A stretch of DNA of 64,000 bases from Roseivivax sediminis (GTDB lineage: Bacteria > Pseudomonadota > Alphaproteobacteria > Rhodobacterales > Rhodobacteraceae). This document shows positions 20,268 through 28,812 of this stretch, piece by piece. Position 1 is the stretch's first letter; the number at the start of each line of letters is the position of its first letter. Made by a program: the position numbers and the translations under genes. The stretch covers positions 131,501 through 195,500 of the forward strand of contig NZ_FOMS01000009.1 in NCBI RefSeq assembly GCF_900112685.1, written 5' to 3'. The notes under the pieces were generated by a model. That model saw nothing but the letters and a program-made list of their open reading frames with translations. It ran no database searches and was not told the origin of the DNA.

Positions 20268-22217
20268 TCAGTACTTCCCGTCGAAAGTCAGCCGCGAGGG
20301 CAGCGGCGGCAGGTTGCGGCGGCGCGCCGCCTCGTCGATCACGCCGGCATCGAACGGCTGGTTCAGGTTCACCCCGTCGAACGGCATCGCCGGCTCCGGC
20401 GTGTCCGGAAAATTCCCCTCGTCGCCATTGCGCATTGCCAGAGTCGCCTGTTTGGCCTCGCGGGCGATCTCGCGGGTCAGACGCTCCGCTTCGGTCTCGG
20501 AATTGACCACCCTCGGGCGCAGCAGGATCAACAGCACCCGCTGCGATTTCGACCGGTTCTTGCCGCGAAAGAGCCCGCCGACGACCGGCAGCCTGGAGAT
20601 CCCCGGCACGCGCTGCGTCTGCGTGCCCCAGCCGTCCTCCAGAAGCCCGCCCAGCAGCACCACGTTGCCGCCCTGCACCAGCACCGTCGTCGTCAGCGCC
20701 CGCTTGGCGGTGATCTCGCCTCCGGCCGAGGACTGACTGCTGGTGAGATTCGACACCTCCTGGCTCACATCCAGTTTCACGGTCTCGTCCGCGTTGATCT
20801 GCGGCGTCACGGTCAGGGTCAGGCCGACGTCCTGCCGCTCGATGGTCTGGAACGGGTTGTCGGGCACCGCGCTTTCGCCGACCTGCGCGAACGAGCCGGT
20901 GACGAAGGGCACGTTCTGCGCCACCACGATTTCCGCCTCCTGGCCGTTGAGGGTCAGGATAGACGGGGTCGACAAGAGCCGCGTCGACTGGGTGCGCGCG
21001 ATGGCTGACAGGAACCCGGCGAAGCCGCGGTCGTAATTGCCGGGCACGCCACCGATCACCGCGCCGGGCCCGGCATCGGCGCTCTGGTCGTTGAGGAGCG
21101 CCGAGACGAGAGAGGTCAGGCTCGGCCGCCCCTCGAGAGAGAACTGGACGCCGCCCACGACCGCGTCGTTCAGGATCCCGGCGAACTGCGCGGAAAGGTC
21201 GGAGAACCCTTCCACCGACATCTCGAAGATCACGCCTTCGACAAGCACCTGGGTCGGCCGCCTGTCGAGATGCCGGATCATGTTGACGATATCGCCCATG
21301 CGGTCCTGCGGCGCCGTCACCAGAAGCGAGGAGGTCTGCGGCTCGGGCACGATGCGCACCTCGCCCGAGGGCCCGCTCTCACCGCCGGCTCCGACGCTTT
21401 GCAGCACGACCCCGGCCAGCGCGGCGGGGTCGGCGTAATTGAGCTGCACCACCCGCGACGCCACCGTGTCCTGCTGCCCGTCGAGTCGCCCGGCCAGAAG
21501 CCGCACCTGCTGGCGCAGACTTTCGGGCCCCGACACCACCAGCGCGTTGGAGCGGCGGTCGACGGTCACGCTGGCGCGATCGCCGACGATGTTCATGCCC
21601 TGGATCACCTGGAGCACCTCGGCGGCGTCGGCATTGCGCAGGCGCACCAGCTCGATCGGGTCGGCGGCGGGCACGTCGAGCCGATCGATCAGCCCGGTGA
21701 TGCGCCGCAGGTTCGGCGTGCGGTCCGACAGGATCAGGAGGCGCGACCCCGGCACCGTGGAGATCACCGCCTCGGCCGGGAGAAGAGGGCGGACCACCTC
21801 CACCGCCTCGGCGGGGGTGAGGTTGCGCAAGGGGATCACGCGGGTCTCGTAGCCGCTCGTCGCCGCGCCCGGCGACAGCTCCCGCGCGGAGCCGAGGGGC
21901 ACGATGCGGTCGGCCTCCACACCCTCCACGATGGTCAGGCGGTTGAGCTCCAGAACGTTGAGGAACACCTCGTAGAGCGCGGCCGGCGCCATGTCGCTCG
22001 GCGCCAGAACGGTGACCGTCCCGCGCACCCCCGGATCGAGGACGAAGCTGCGGCCCGTCGCCTCCGACACGATCTCCACGAAACTGCGCAGATCGGCGTC
22101 CCGCAGGTCGAGCGCGACCTGCGCGGGCGCCGCCGAGGGCAGCGCGGCGAGCGCCAGGCAGACGGCGAGCGCACCTGCGACGGCGCGCCTGCGACACGAC
22201 CGCAGGAAGTCTTTCAT
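20268..22217 (-). CDS. gspD: Type II secretion secretin GspD
   Basis: 649 residues with a signal peptide (AVAGALAVCLALAALPSAAPAQ). Residues about 35-110 are the N0 domain (LDLRDADLRSFVEIVSEATG, FVLDPGVRGTVTV). Three N1-N3 ring domains follow (VIPLRNLTPAEAVEVVRPLL; IELVRLRNADAAEVLQVIQG; VVQLNYADPAALAGVV). The secretin barrel runs from about 330 to 590 (RLLSTPSILTLNGQEAEIVV, VPFVTGSF, VGLTLTVTPQIN, VPGISRLPVVGGLFR). It forms the outer-membrane channel of the type II system. It is the last gene of a gspC-gspD pair; gspE and gspF, which usually follow gspD, are absent and the formate dehydrogenase operon lies there instead. Confidence 0.95.
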   Translation of the reverse strand: MKDFLRSCRRRAVAGALAVCLALAALPSAAPAQVALDLRDADLRSFVEIVSEATGRSFVLDPGVRGTVTVLAPSDMAPAALYEVFLNVLELNRLTIVEGVEADRIVPLGSARELSPGAATSGYETRVIPLRNLTPAEAVEVVRPLLPAEAVISTVPGSRLLILSDRTPNLRRITGLIDRLDVPAADPIELVRLRNADAAEVLQVIQGMNIVGDRASVTVDRRSNALVVSGPESLRQQVRLLAGRLDGQQDTVASRVVQLNYADPAALAGVVLQSVGAGGESGPSGEVRIVPEPQTSSLLVTAPQDRMGDIVNMIRHLDRRPTQVLVEGVIFEMSVEGFSDLSAQFAGILNDAVVGGVQFSLEGRPSLTSLVSALLNDQSADAGPGAVIGGVPGNYDRGFAGFLSAIARTQSTRLLSTPSILTLNGQEAEIVVAQNVPFVTGSFAQVGESAVPDNPFQTIERQDVGLTLTVTPQINADETVKLDVSQEVSNLTSSQSSAGGEITAKRALTTTVLVQGGNVVLLGGLLEDGWGTQTQRVPGISRLPVVGGLFRGKNRSKSQRVLLILLRPRVVNSETEAERLTREIAREAKQATLAMRNGDEGNFPDTPEPAMPFDGVNLNQPFDAGVIDEAARRRNLPPLPSRLTFDGKY

Positions 22218-22343
22218 GGCTGCTCTCTCCGCCTCGGCCCCCGATTGGACCCGGTGGCGCGTTCTTGTGATTGACGCCGAGTATAGCGGACTCCGCGCGA
22301 TACCGCAAAACCGGAGTTGCCGGCCTGCCCGTGCACCTTCGCG

Positions 22344-22832
22344 CTATTCGGCGAACCCCAGAAGCTGCGGCTCGGCCTCGGGCGAGGCGCTCGCCCAGAG
22401 GCCGCGCACGTCGATGGCCGTCACCGTATAGGGCGTGTCGGGCAGCGCATCCCCGATGCGAAGCAGCCTTTCCCCGGTGGGGTGAGAGACGATGGCCCAG
22501 CGCGCGGTGCCGCTGCTGACAAGGCCCTTGAGGCTGTAACCAAGCGAGGCGAGCGGCGGAGCGGGCGGGGCCGGGGGCTGCGGCTCCGCCGCCGGTTCGG
22601 GCGGTGCGGGGGGCTGCGGCTCGGGCAGCTCGACGGCGCCGAAGAGCGCGGGCCAGTGCCCAGGCGGCAGCGGTTCGCGTGTTGCCTCGGTCGGAGTCGC
22701 GGTCTCGGTCGGACCTCCGGCCGCGTCGGTGTGCGGGGGCACCGGCGCCGCGATCGCCTGCCGCAGGTTCTGCGCGGCCAGCGCCGCACCGGCCAGCGCA
22801 CACAGCGTCAGGACATGGGCGAGATACCGCAT
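22344..22832 (-). CDS. gspC: Type II secretion protein GspC, short form without PDZ domain
   Basis: 162 residues. One N-terminal membrane helix (ALAGAALAAQNL) is followed by a long Pro/Glu/Ala-rich periplasmic linker. The homology region comes next (LASLGYSLKGLVSSGTARWA, RLLRIGDALPDTPYTVTAID), which in other GspC proteins docks onto the secretin N0 domain. It stops about ten residues after this region (LLGFAE), so the C-terminal PDZ or coiled-coil domain involved in substrate choice is missing. The start at 22832 puts the membrane helix at the N-terminus. It is upstream of gspD with a 126-bp gap, and divergent from a lipoprotein gene. Confidence 0.82.
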   Translation of the reverse strand: MRYLAHVLTLCALAGAALAAQNLRQAIAAPVPPHTDAAGGPTETATPTEATREPLPPGHWPALFGAVELPEPQPPAPPEPAAEPQPPAPPAPPLASLGYSLKGLVSSGTARWAIVSHPTGERLLRIGDALPDTPYTVTAIDVRGLWASASPEAEPQLLGFAE

Positions 22833-22954
22833 CGCTCTCCTTCTCGCGGGCAATTGCGCCACAGCCGCGCCGGCCCCACGCGCGCATCGTGGACCGGGCA
22901 GCGGGCGCCATGATACCCTTTCCGTAAAAGCACAAAAGACAAAACGGGCAGGAC

Positions 22955-23473
22955 ATGACACTCACCGCGATCCTTCGCGCGGGCGCCCTCGGGGCGGTCG
23001 CATTCGGCCTGGCGAGCTGCGCCGGCGCCCCGACCGGCGGCTCGGGCGAATTTCGCAAGGGCTACACCGCCGCGCGGACCGCGCTGGAGGCCGGGCGCTA
23101 CGACAGCGCCGAACGCGGCTACATGAAGCTGGTGCCCGAGGCCGGGGCCCTCACGCCTCGGATCCGCCTGGAATACGCCCACACCCTTCTGCGCGCGGAG
23201 GACTACGCCCGCGCCCGGAGCGAAGCGCAGCGGCTGGTCGTGGCGCTCGATGGTCAGAACCGGCTGGCGGCGCTTGCTGTGCAGGCCACGGCCGAGCACG
23301 AACTTGGCCTCGTGGCGATGACGGCCGGCGACCGGGACGCGGCGCGCACGCTGATGACGTCGGCCAGGACCGGCATGACAGAGGTTCTGGCAAACGCACC
23401 GGACCTCGACCCGGCAGGCGCGCTGGCCGGACGCAACACCAGCCTCGGCGTGCAGCTGGAGCGGCTCGGCTAG
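22955..23473 (+). CDS. TPR-like lipoprotein embedded in the gsp cluster
   Basis: 172 residues. The signal peptide ends in a lipobox (AFGLASC, Cys at about residue 23), so it is an outer-membrane or inner-membrane lipoprotein. The mature part is helical with TPR-like pairs (GYTAARTALEAGRYDSAERG; LEYAHTLLRAEDYARARSEA). It is on the plus strand between gspM and gspC, which are both on the minus strand. Its stop overlaps that of gspM in a shared CTAG. A secretin-targeting pilotin role is a plausible inference from position and lipidation; TPR lipoproteins of the PilF/PilW type do this for type IV pili. Sequence alone cannot prove it. Confidence 0.75.
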   Translation: MTLTAILRAGALGAVAFGLASCAGAPTGGSGEFRKGYTAARTALEAGRYDSAERGYMKLVPEAGALTPRIRLEYAHTLLRAEDYARARSEAQRLVVALDGQNRLAALAVQATAEHELGLVAMTAGDRDAARTLMTSARTGMTEVLANAPDLDPAGALAGRNTSLGVQLERLG

Positions 23474-23952
23474 GACCCCTGCGGCACCAGCCGCAGATCG
23501 GCACGGACGAGGCCGGGCGCGTCGCTCCGCTCGAGCAGCAGTTCCTCGATGTCGTAGCCCCAGTACGGGTCCGAGGTGTCGAGCCACGCCGCAAGATCGG
23601 TGAAGGGCGCGTCGTCGAAGGCGAGCGTCACGCCGCCACCCGAGGCGTTCGACAGCTCTGCCACCACATCCCGCAAACCGGCGCCGATCAGGCTTCGTTC
23701 CAGCCCGGCCAGGCCGACGGGATCGCGCGGGCCCGCCCGCTCCGCCGGGGCGAGCGCCGCCATCTCGGCCGCGCGCTCTGTCACCCAGACGTTCACGGCC
23801 CGGGCCTCTGCCAGCGCGGCCTCGGCCGCGCGCCGCTCCTCCACCAACGGCAGAAGGACGCCGAAGGCGACCGCCGCCGGCAGGGCAAGCAGCACCAGCA
23901 CGCCCAGCAGAAAGCGTTCGCGCGGCGCAAGTCGCAGGAGCGCGTCGATCAT
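23470..23952 (-). CDS. gspM: Type II secretion inner-membrane protein GspM
   Basis: 160 residues with the usual GspM layout. A short cytoplasmic start (RLAPRERFLLGV) leads to one membrane helix at about 15-35 (LLGVLVLLALPAAVAFGVLL). An amphipathic helix and a ferredoxin-like periplasmic domain follow (ELSNASGGGVTLAFDDAPFT, LAAWLDTSD). It overlaps gspL by 4 bp and should pair with it. It ends the gspGHIJKLM transcript. Confidence 0.85.
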   Translation of the reverse strand: MIDALLRLAPRERFLLGVLVLLALPAAVAFGVLLPLVEERRAAEAALAEARAVNVWVTERAAEMAALAPAERAGPRDPVGLAGLERSLIGAGLRDVVAELSNASGGGVTLAFDDAPFTDLAAWLDTSDPYWGYDIEELLLERSDAPGLVRADLRLVPQGS

Positions 23953-25094
23953 TCTGACGCCTCCACCCGGATCTCCGCGCGCACGCCGGAACGGCCGTCG
24001 CTCACACGCGCCTCAGCGAGATCGGCCGCGAGACCGGCCTCGCCCAGCGCGGCGACCAGCGCGTCCGCGGCCGCAAAGTCCCCCAAGGTGACCGCCAGCC
24101 GCAGACCTTCGCTCGGCAGGTAGCGCACCTCCTGCGTCACCACCCCCGTGTCGGCGATGACGGACGCCGCACGCTGAAGCAGCGCGACCGGATCGGGGCG
24201 CGCGGCGGCCCCGGAGGCGGCGGCGGTGCGCGCGTCGAGCGCGCGGGCCACCTGCACGCGCACGTCGAGGATCGGACCCGAAGGCACGAAGCTCTCGCGC
24301 ACGACCTCCATGGTCGCCGTGCGGACCGACGCGATCTCGGCCTCGAGCGCACGCTGCCGCAGCATCTCGGCAGCGGCGAAGATCGCGGCGGCCAGCGCCC
24401 CGGCCAGAAGCGGCCAGCGCCAGGGCAGGATCGCCCCGCGCAGGGCCGCGCGCGCCGCCTGCGGATCGGCGCGCAGGTCGAGTGCCATCTCCCCATTCGC
24501 CAGAATCCCCGGCGCCCCGATCCCGAGTGCGCCCAGCGCAGCGGCTTCAGTGACGAGCGGGATATCGGCAGCCGCGGCAAACGCCGTCAGCCAGTCCGGC
24601 ACCTCGCCGGGCGCGAGGATCGCCCGCGGCCTGTCGTCGGCCAGCGCACGGGTCAGCATGCCGCACGCCAGCGGCGTCTCCGCGCTGAAGCCGTCGCCGG
24701 GGCCGAGCCGGGCGCGCACTGCCTCCGCTTCCACCGCGACGGTCCAGAGCCCCTCCGCCGCCGGCAGCGCGAGGTAATCGGGCAACACCGCGCGACAGCC
24801 CGGCCCGGCGCGGCGGCGCCAGTCCGACAGGCACGCGCGGTCCGCCACGACGGCGCGGCGCCATGGCGTCCGCGACCGCGGCAGGGCGTAGGGGCGCAGC
24901 TCCACCCGCTCGCCCTCCGCGCCGATGCGGTCGCGAAGCTGGCGGCGCGCGACCTCCTCGCGCGCGCTGCCGGTCAGCTTCGCGGGCAGATCGAGCGTCA
25001 GGAGCGGCGCCTCGGCCCCCGGCACGAGCGCAACGTGCCGCCCGTGGGGCGGCGGGCCGGCCTCGATGTCGTGAAAGGGCAGATCCTCGGCCAT
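23949..25094 (-). CDS. gspL: Type II secretion protein GspL
   Basis: 381 residues. The N-terminal cytoplasmic part (about 1-220) corresponds to the actin-like GspL domain that normally binds the ATPase GspE. A membrane helix (LLAGALAAAIFAAAEML, about 228-245) precedes the periplasmic ferredoxin-like domain (VRYLPSEGLRLAVTLGDFAA). It is strongly biased to Ala, Arg and Gly. It lies 9 bp after gspK and overlaps gspM by 4 bp. Keeping the GspE-binding domain implies that a GspE exists elsewhere in the genome. Confidence 0.85.
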   Translation of the reverse strand: MAEDLPFHDIEAGPPPHGRHVALVPGAEAPLLTLDLPAKLTGSAREEVARRQLRDRIGAEGERVELRPYALPRSRTPWRRAVVADRACLSDWRRRAGPGCRAVLPDYLALPAAEGLWTVAVEAEAVRARLGPGDGFSAETPLACGMLTRALADDRPRAILAPGEVPDWLTAFAAAADIPLVTEAAALGALGIGAPGILANGEMALDLRADPQAARAALRGAILPWRWPLLAGALAAAIFAAAEMLRQRALEAEIASVRTATMEVVRESFVPSGPILDVRVQVARALDARTAAASGAAARPDPVALLQRAASVIADTGVVTQEVRYLPSEGLRLAVTLGDFAAADALVAALGEAGLAADLAEARVSDGRSGVRAEIRVEASE

Positions 25095-25103
25095 CTCGGT
25101 CCT

Positions 25104-26006
25104 TCAGGGCGCCGGCGGGCGCGGCGCGTCGTCCAGACGATAGGCGACGCGGACGCCCCGGGGAAGCGGCTGCCGCTCGAGCACCGCAACGCGGGAGCGC
25201 CTCCGACCCGGCAGGCTTGCCGAGATCTCGGCCCGGAACCACGTGCTGCCGACGGCAAAGCGGGTCTCGTCAAGCTCCGCCCCCGCCGCGCCGAAACTGG
25301 CAAGCGCGGCGTCGACGGCGGTGAAAGGGTCGCGCTGCCGCGTAGCGACGATCTCGGCGATGCGGCCCTCCGGCAGGCCGGGCAGCGCGGCGCGCAGCAC
25401 CTCCGCCGGCGCGGTGTTAAGGTTGAGCGCGCTGCTCCCCGGCAGCGCCGCCACGAAGGGGCGAAGGCGCGCGTAATCCCGCGAAGCGAGAGCGGGCAGA
25501 CCCTCCAGTTGTTCGAGCATCAGAACCGGGCCGGCCGGCGGCGCCTCGGGCGGGGCGCGACGGGCGAACGGCCCCGGGGGCGCGCCCTCCGGCGACACCG
25601 CCTGCGCGATGGCCCGGATCGCCGATTGCGGCACGCCGATCCGGGCCGCCAACCGCTCGAAGGCGTCCCGTGCCCAGGCATCTTCGGGATTCGTCAGCCA
25701 GTTGACGTTGAGCCGGCCCTGCAGATCGACGATGCGGCCCGACACCCCTCCGCGATCGAGAGTCACGTTACGCGCCGCCTCGGCCCAGGCCTCGCCCGGG
25801 TGATCCACAGGGCCGGGCTCCGTCAAGAGCCGGATCGCCAGCGCCTCGTAGGCCCCGAGATAGAGCCGCAATTGTGCGGCCTCGTTGGTTTCGGCCTGCA
25901 TGACGCGCTGGCGTTCGGCGCGCGCAAGCAAAAGCGCGGTCGCCCCCGCGAGCGCCGCCACCAGCACCAGCGCGTTCAACAGGACGATGCCACGCGATCC
26001 GATCAT
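25104..26006 (-). CDS. gspK: Type II secretion minor pseudopilin GspK
   Basis: 300 residues, the usual size of this largest minor pseudopilin. The start MIGSRGIVLLNALVLVAALA is a type IV prepilin leader with cleavage after the Gly. The recognisable GspK regions are VDLQGRLNVNWLT, LEQLEGLPALA and a helix-hairpin-helix-like SALNLNTAPAEVLRAALPG. It caps the pseudopilus tip with GspI and GspJ. It overlaps gspJ by 4 bp. Confidence 0.92.
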   Translation of the reverse strand: MIGSRGIVLLNALVLVAALAGATALLLARAERQRVMQAETNEAAQLRLYLGAYEALAIRLLTEPGPVDHPGEAWAEAARNVTLDRGGVSGRIVDLQGRLNVNWLTNPEDAWARDAFERLAARIGVPQSAIRAIAQAVSPEGAPPGPFARRAPPEAPPAGPVLMLEQLEGLPALASRDYARLRPFVAALPGSSALNLNTAPAEVLRAALPGLPEGRIAEIVATRQRDPFTAVDAALASFGAAGAELDETRFAVGSTWFRAEISASLPGRRRSRVAVLERQPLPRGVRVAYRLDDAPRPPAP

Positions 26007-26644
26007 CTGAGGCTCTCCACCAGCGCGATCCGGCCGTGGTCGCGGGTCACAAGCGTGACCTCCACCGCCTCAGGGAGGGCGCCGGAATACTGCTCGCGCA
26101 CCACCGGGCCGCTGTCGGCGTCGGTTTCGCGGGTCGCCGGCGTTGCGGCGGTGCGCGGCTGGGTGCCGCGGATCCAGCCGAGATCGGGCCAGTGCGTCCG
26201 CACTTCGAGCGCGGTGACACCGCCCAGAACCGCCATGCCGGGCGACGCGCCGCCGCCGGAGGGCGACAGGGTCGGGCGCAGGCTGCGCGTCAGCATGTCG
26301 CCCTCGATCCGCCATGTGGCGCGGGCGAGTCCCGGCCCCGCGCCGCCGCCGATGCGCGCCTGCCCGGCGAGCGACATCGCGATCCCGCGCGCGCCGTCGG
26401 CCGCGAGGGCGGAGCCGGACCGCCCGTCGCCCGGCCGGTCGATCATCGGCACCAGCGCCGAGAGGTCCGAACGCAGGAGGCTGAGGGCGACGCCGAGATC
26501 CTCGGCCGCCTCCGCCTGGGCGTGCAGCCGGTCGCGCACACGCAGCGTGCCGGTCAGCGCTTGCAAGCCCATCGTCGCGACCAGCGCAAAGACCGCCAGC
26601 GCGACTACCAGCTCGATCAGCGACAATCCGCGCGCGCGGCTCAT
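26003..26644 (-). CDS. gspJ: Type II secretion minor pseudopilin GspJ
   Basis: 213 residues. The prepilin leader RARGLSLIELVVALAVFALV gives cleavage at G/L with Glu at +5. The rest is a beta-rich head (LRSDLSALVPMI, EALEV..., EVTLVTRDHGRI). It overlaps gspI and gspK by 4 bp each, so the operon is tightly coupled. Confidence 0.9.
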   Translation of the reverse strand: MSRARGLSLIELVVALAVFALVATMGLQALTGTLRVRDRLHAQAEAAEDLGVALSLLRSDLSALVPMIDRPGDGRSGSALAADGARGIAMSLAGQARIGGGAGPGLARATWRIEGDMLTRSLRPTLSPSGGGASPGMAVLGGVTALEVRTHWPDLGWIRGTQPRTAATPATRETDADSGPVVREQYSGALPEAVEVTLVTRDHGRIALVESLR

Positions 26645-27009
26645 CCGCCAGTCCCCGGCGGCGGCAGCCAGACGGTCAGGAGCGCGCCGGGCCCGGTCTC
26701 GCTGACCGCCCGGATACGCGCCTCCACGAGGCCGCCGGCGGTCTCGCGGAACGTCGTCTCGTAGCGGATATCGAACCCGCCGAGCGTGACCGATCCCGGC
26801 AGCCCGCGCCCGGCGGCGGCCCCGGCGAGGCGCAGTTCCTGGGCGCGGTTCTCGGCGGCGACGCCGGCGAGGAGGCGCGGCATCGCCTGGCCCAGCGACC
26901 GGCTGGCCGCATCCTGCGCCCGGATCGCCGCCAGTGTGCCGAGGCTGAGCACCGCGACCGCGACGGCCAGTTCGATCAGCGTCAGGCCCCGCGTCCGCTT
27001 CAGTCGCAT
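26641..27009 (-). CDS. gspI: Type II secretion minor pseudopilin GspI
   Basis: 122 residues from the ATG at 27009. The prepilin leader is KRTRGLTLIELAVAVAVLSL, followed by AENRAQELRL, a typical GspI stretch. The start overlaps the last 10 bases of gspH. It nucleates the pseudopilus tip with GspJ and GspK. Confidence 0.9.
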   Translation of the reverse strand: MRLKRTRGLTLIELAVAVAVLSLGTLAAIRAQDAASRSLGQAMPRLLAGVAAENRAQELRLAGAAAGRGLPGSVTLGGFDIRYETTFRETAGGLVEARIRAVSETGPGALLTVWLPPPGTGG

Positions 27010-27449
27010 GACAGACCCGACCAGCCGTCCGCGCGGCAGATCACCGTCCCCGCGCCACGCCGCCGCAGGACGATCTCCACCCGCGAGGTCTCCGCCGTCG
27101 GCGCGAAAACGATCTGCGGCCCGCCGGGCGCCGCGGGGTCCGGCGTCCGCACCGACGCCTGCCCCCGCCAGGCCTGCGCCGGACCGCTCGGCACCCAACC
27201 GTAATCGGGGTTCAGACGCATCGGCACCATCTCGCGCCGCGCGAGGCTCAGCCCGTGCCAGACCTGGCCGGTCACCGCGGCGCGGCGGGCGTCGTCGAAG
27301 GCACGCAGAAGCGCGGCGCGGTCGGGCTCCGTCCCCGGCGCGCGGGCGAGCGTCAGGCCCGCGCCGAGGGCGACGACGGACAGCACCGCCACCACGACCA
27401 GAAGCTCGATCAGCGTGAAGCCGGCGCGTGCGCTCAGCCGCCGGTCCAT
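27000..27449 (-). CDS. gspH: Type II secretion minor pseudopilin GspH
   Basis: 149 residues. The leader ARAGFTLIELLVVVAVLSVV is a consensus prepilin signal (G/F, Glu +5). The head is beta-rich and ends in a Cys pair (VICRADGWSGLSCD) that could form a disulfide. It overlaps gspG by 16 bp and gspI by 10 bp. Confidence 0.9.
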   Translation of the reverse strand: MDRRLSARAGFTLIELLVVVAVLSVVALGAGLTLARAPGTEPDRAALLRAFDDARRAAVTGQVWHGLSLARREMVPMRLNPDYGWVPSGPAQAWRGQASVRTPDPAAPGGPQIVFAPTAETSRVEIVLRRRGAGTVICRADGWSGLSCD

Positions 27450-27889
27450 GACCCGATATCCGCGTCCGCGCCGGTGCCGTCCGCGACCCCGTCCGCGCCG
27501 TAGGTGAAGACGTCGAAATCCCCGTGCACGCCGGGCTGGAGATACTGGTAGGGCTGGCCCCAGGGGTCTTCCGGCACACGGTCCATGTAGCCCCCCTCGG
27601 GCCAGTTCTCGGGCTCGGGCGGGGCGCTGGGGCGGGTCACCAGCGCCTGCAGGCCCTGTTCCGTGGTGGGATAGCGGAAATTGTCCAGACGGTAGAGGTT
27701 CACCGCGCTGGAAATCGCGGCGATGTCCGATTGCGCGCGGGCGGCCCTGGCCTGATCGGGCCGGTCGATCACCCGCGGCACGACGACGAGCGCGAGGATC
27801 GAAAGGATCACCACCACTACCATGAGTTCCAGCAGCGTGAACCCGGCGTCACCCCTTCGCGCCGTGTCCTCCGTCTCCGTCGATGTCAT
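27434..27889 (-). CDS. gspG: Type II secretion major pseudopilin GspG
   Basis: 151 residues from the ATG at 27889, which has an AGGA just upstream; an ATG at 27928 would only lengthen the unconserved leader. The prepilin signal is GDAGFTLLELMVVVVILSIL. The diagnostic GspG features follow: VNLYRLDNFRYPTTEQGLQA, GYMDRVPEDPWGQPYQYLQP and an acidic C-terminal calcium-site loop (GADADIGSW). It is the main building block of the pseudopilus. First gene of the G-H-I-J-K-L-M run. Confidence 0.95.
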   Translation of the reverse strand: MTSTETEDTARRGDAGFTLLELMVVVVILSILALVVVPRVIDRPDQARAARAQSDIAAISSAVNLYRLDNFRYPTTEQGLQALVTRPSAPPEPENWPEGGYMDRVPEDPWGQPYQYLQPGVHGDFDVFTYGADGVADGTGADADIGSWTGG

Positions 27890-27998
27890 ACGGTCCTGCC
27901 CCCAGCCTGCCCTGTCGGGCGCGATCATAGAAACGCCGCGCGCGCCTGACAATCGGCGCGGTGGACAGCACGGCGCGGGCGGGCCTAAGGGATGCGCC

Positions 27999-28742
27999 AT
28001 GCCGGTGCAATCTCTCCTTCTTCTCCTGATCGCGCCTGCCATGGGCTCCTTTCTCGGCCTGCTCGCCGACCGTCTGCCGCGCGGCGAGGGCGTGGTGCGC
28101 CGGCGGTCGTTCTGCCGCGCCTGCGGCAGCACGCTCCGCCCGACAGAGATCGTGCCGATCCTGTCCTATGCCCTGGCCGGCGGACGCTGCCGCGGCTGCG
28201 GCGCTGCGATCCCGCCGATGCTGCTGTACTCGGAGGTCCTTGCGACCGGGCTGGCCGCGGTGGCGCTGGCCGCGGCGCCGGGTGCCGGGGCCTGGCCGGT
28301 CGCGGCTGTGCTGTGGACGCTGCAGGCGCTCGCGCTGTGCGATCTGCGCTGGCTGCGACTGCCGGACAGCCTGAACGCGACGCTGCTGGCGCTGGCTCTG
28401 GCCGCGAGCCTGTGGCTGCCGGGCAGTCCGGCCCCGGCACAAGCGATGCTTGGCGCCGTCCTTGGCGCCGGGGCGTTCTGGACACTGCGCGTGGGATACC
28501 AGCGACTGCGGGGGCGCGAGGGGCTCGGCCTGGGCGACGTGAAGATGATGGCCGGGGTCGGGGCACTTGTCGGTCCTTCCGACCTGCCGCTGACGGTGCT
28601 GATCGCGGCGCTGGCCGGGGTCGCGGTCGCGGTTTTCGGGTCGGTGCGGGGTGCGCGCCTGCGGGCGACGCGGCCCATCCCCTTCGGCGCCGCGCTCGGG
28701 GCGGCGGCGGCGCTGATCTGGTGCCAGTCGCTCACGGCCTGA
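27999..28742 (+). CDS. gspO: Prepilin peptidase / N-methyltransferase (GspO-type)
   Basis: 247 residues. The N-terminal zinc-type methylase segment has two CxxC pairs (FCRACG and CRGCGA). The aspartyl protease residues are D115 in CDLRWLRLPDSLN and D180 in GLGLGDVKMMAG. Seven or eight hydrophobic helices make it an inner-membrane protein. It removes the leaders of GspG-K and methylates the new N-terminus. The start at 27999 has an AGGGG site. It is divergent from gspG, across 109 bp that should hold both promoters. Confidence 0.93.
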   Translation: MPVQSLLLLLIAPAMGSFLGLLADRLPRGEGVVRRRSFCRACGSTLRPTEIVPILSYALAGGRCRGCGAAIPPMLLYSEVLATGLAAVALAAAPGAGAWPVAAVLWTLQALALCDLRWLRLPDSLNATLLALALAASLWLPGSPAPAQAMLGAVLGAGAFWTLRVGYQRLRGREGLGLGDVKMMAGVGALVGPSDLPLTVLIAALAGVAVAVFGSVRGARLRATRPIPFGAALGAAAALIWCQSLTA

Positions 28743-28812
28743 GATTCGCATCTCGCCTGGCCACACGATCCGGGCTAGGCTCGCGGCGCCCTTGCCCATT
28801 CTCGGACCGCCG

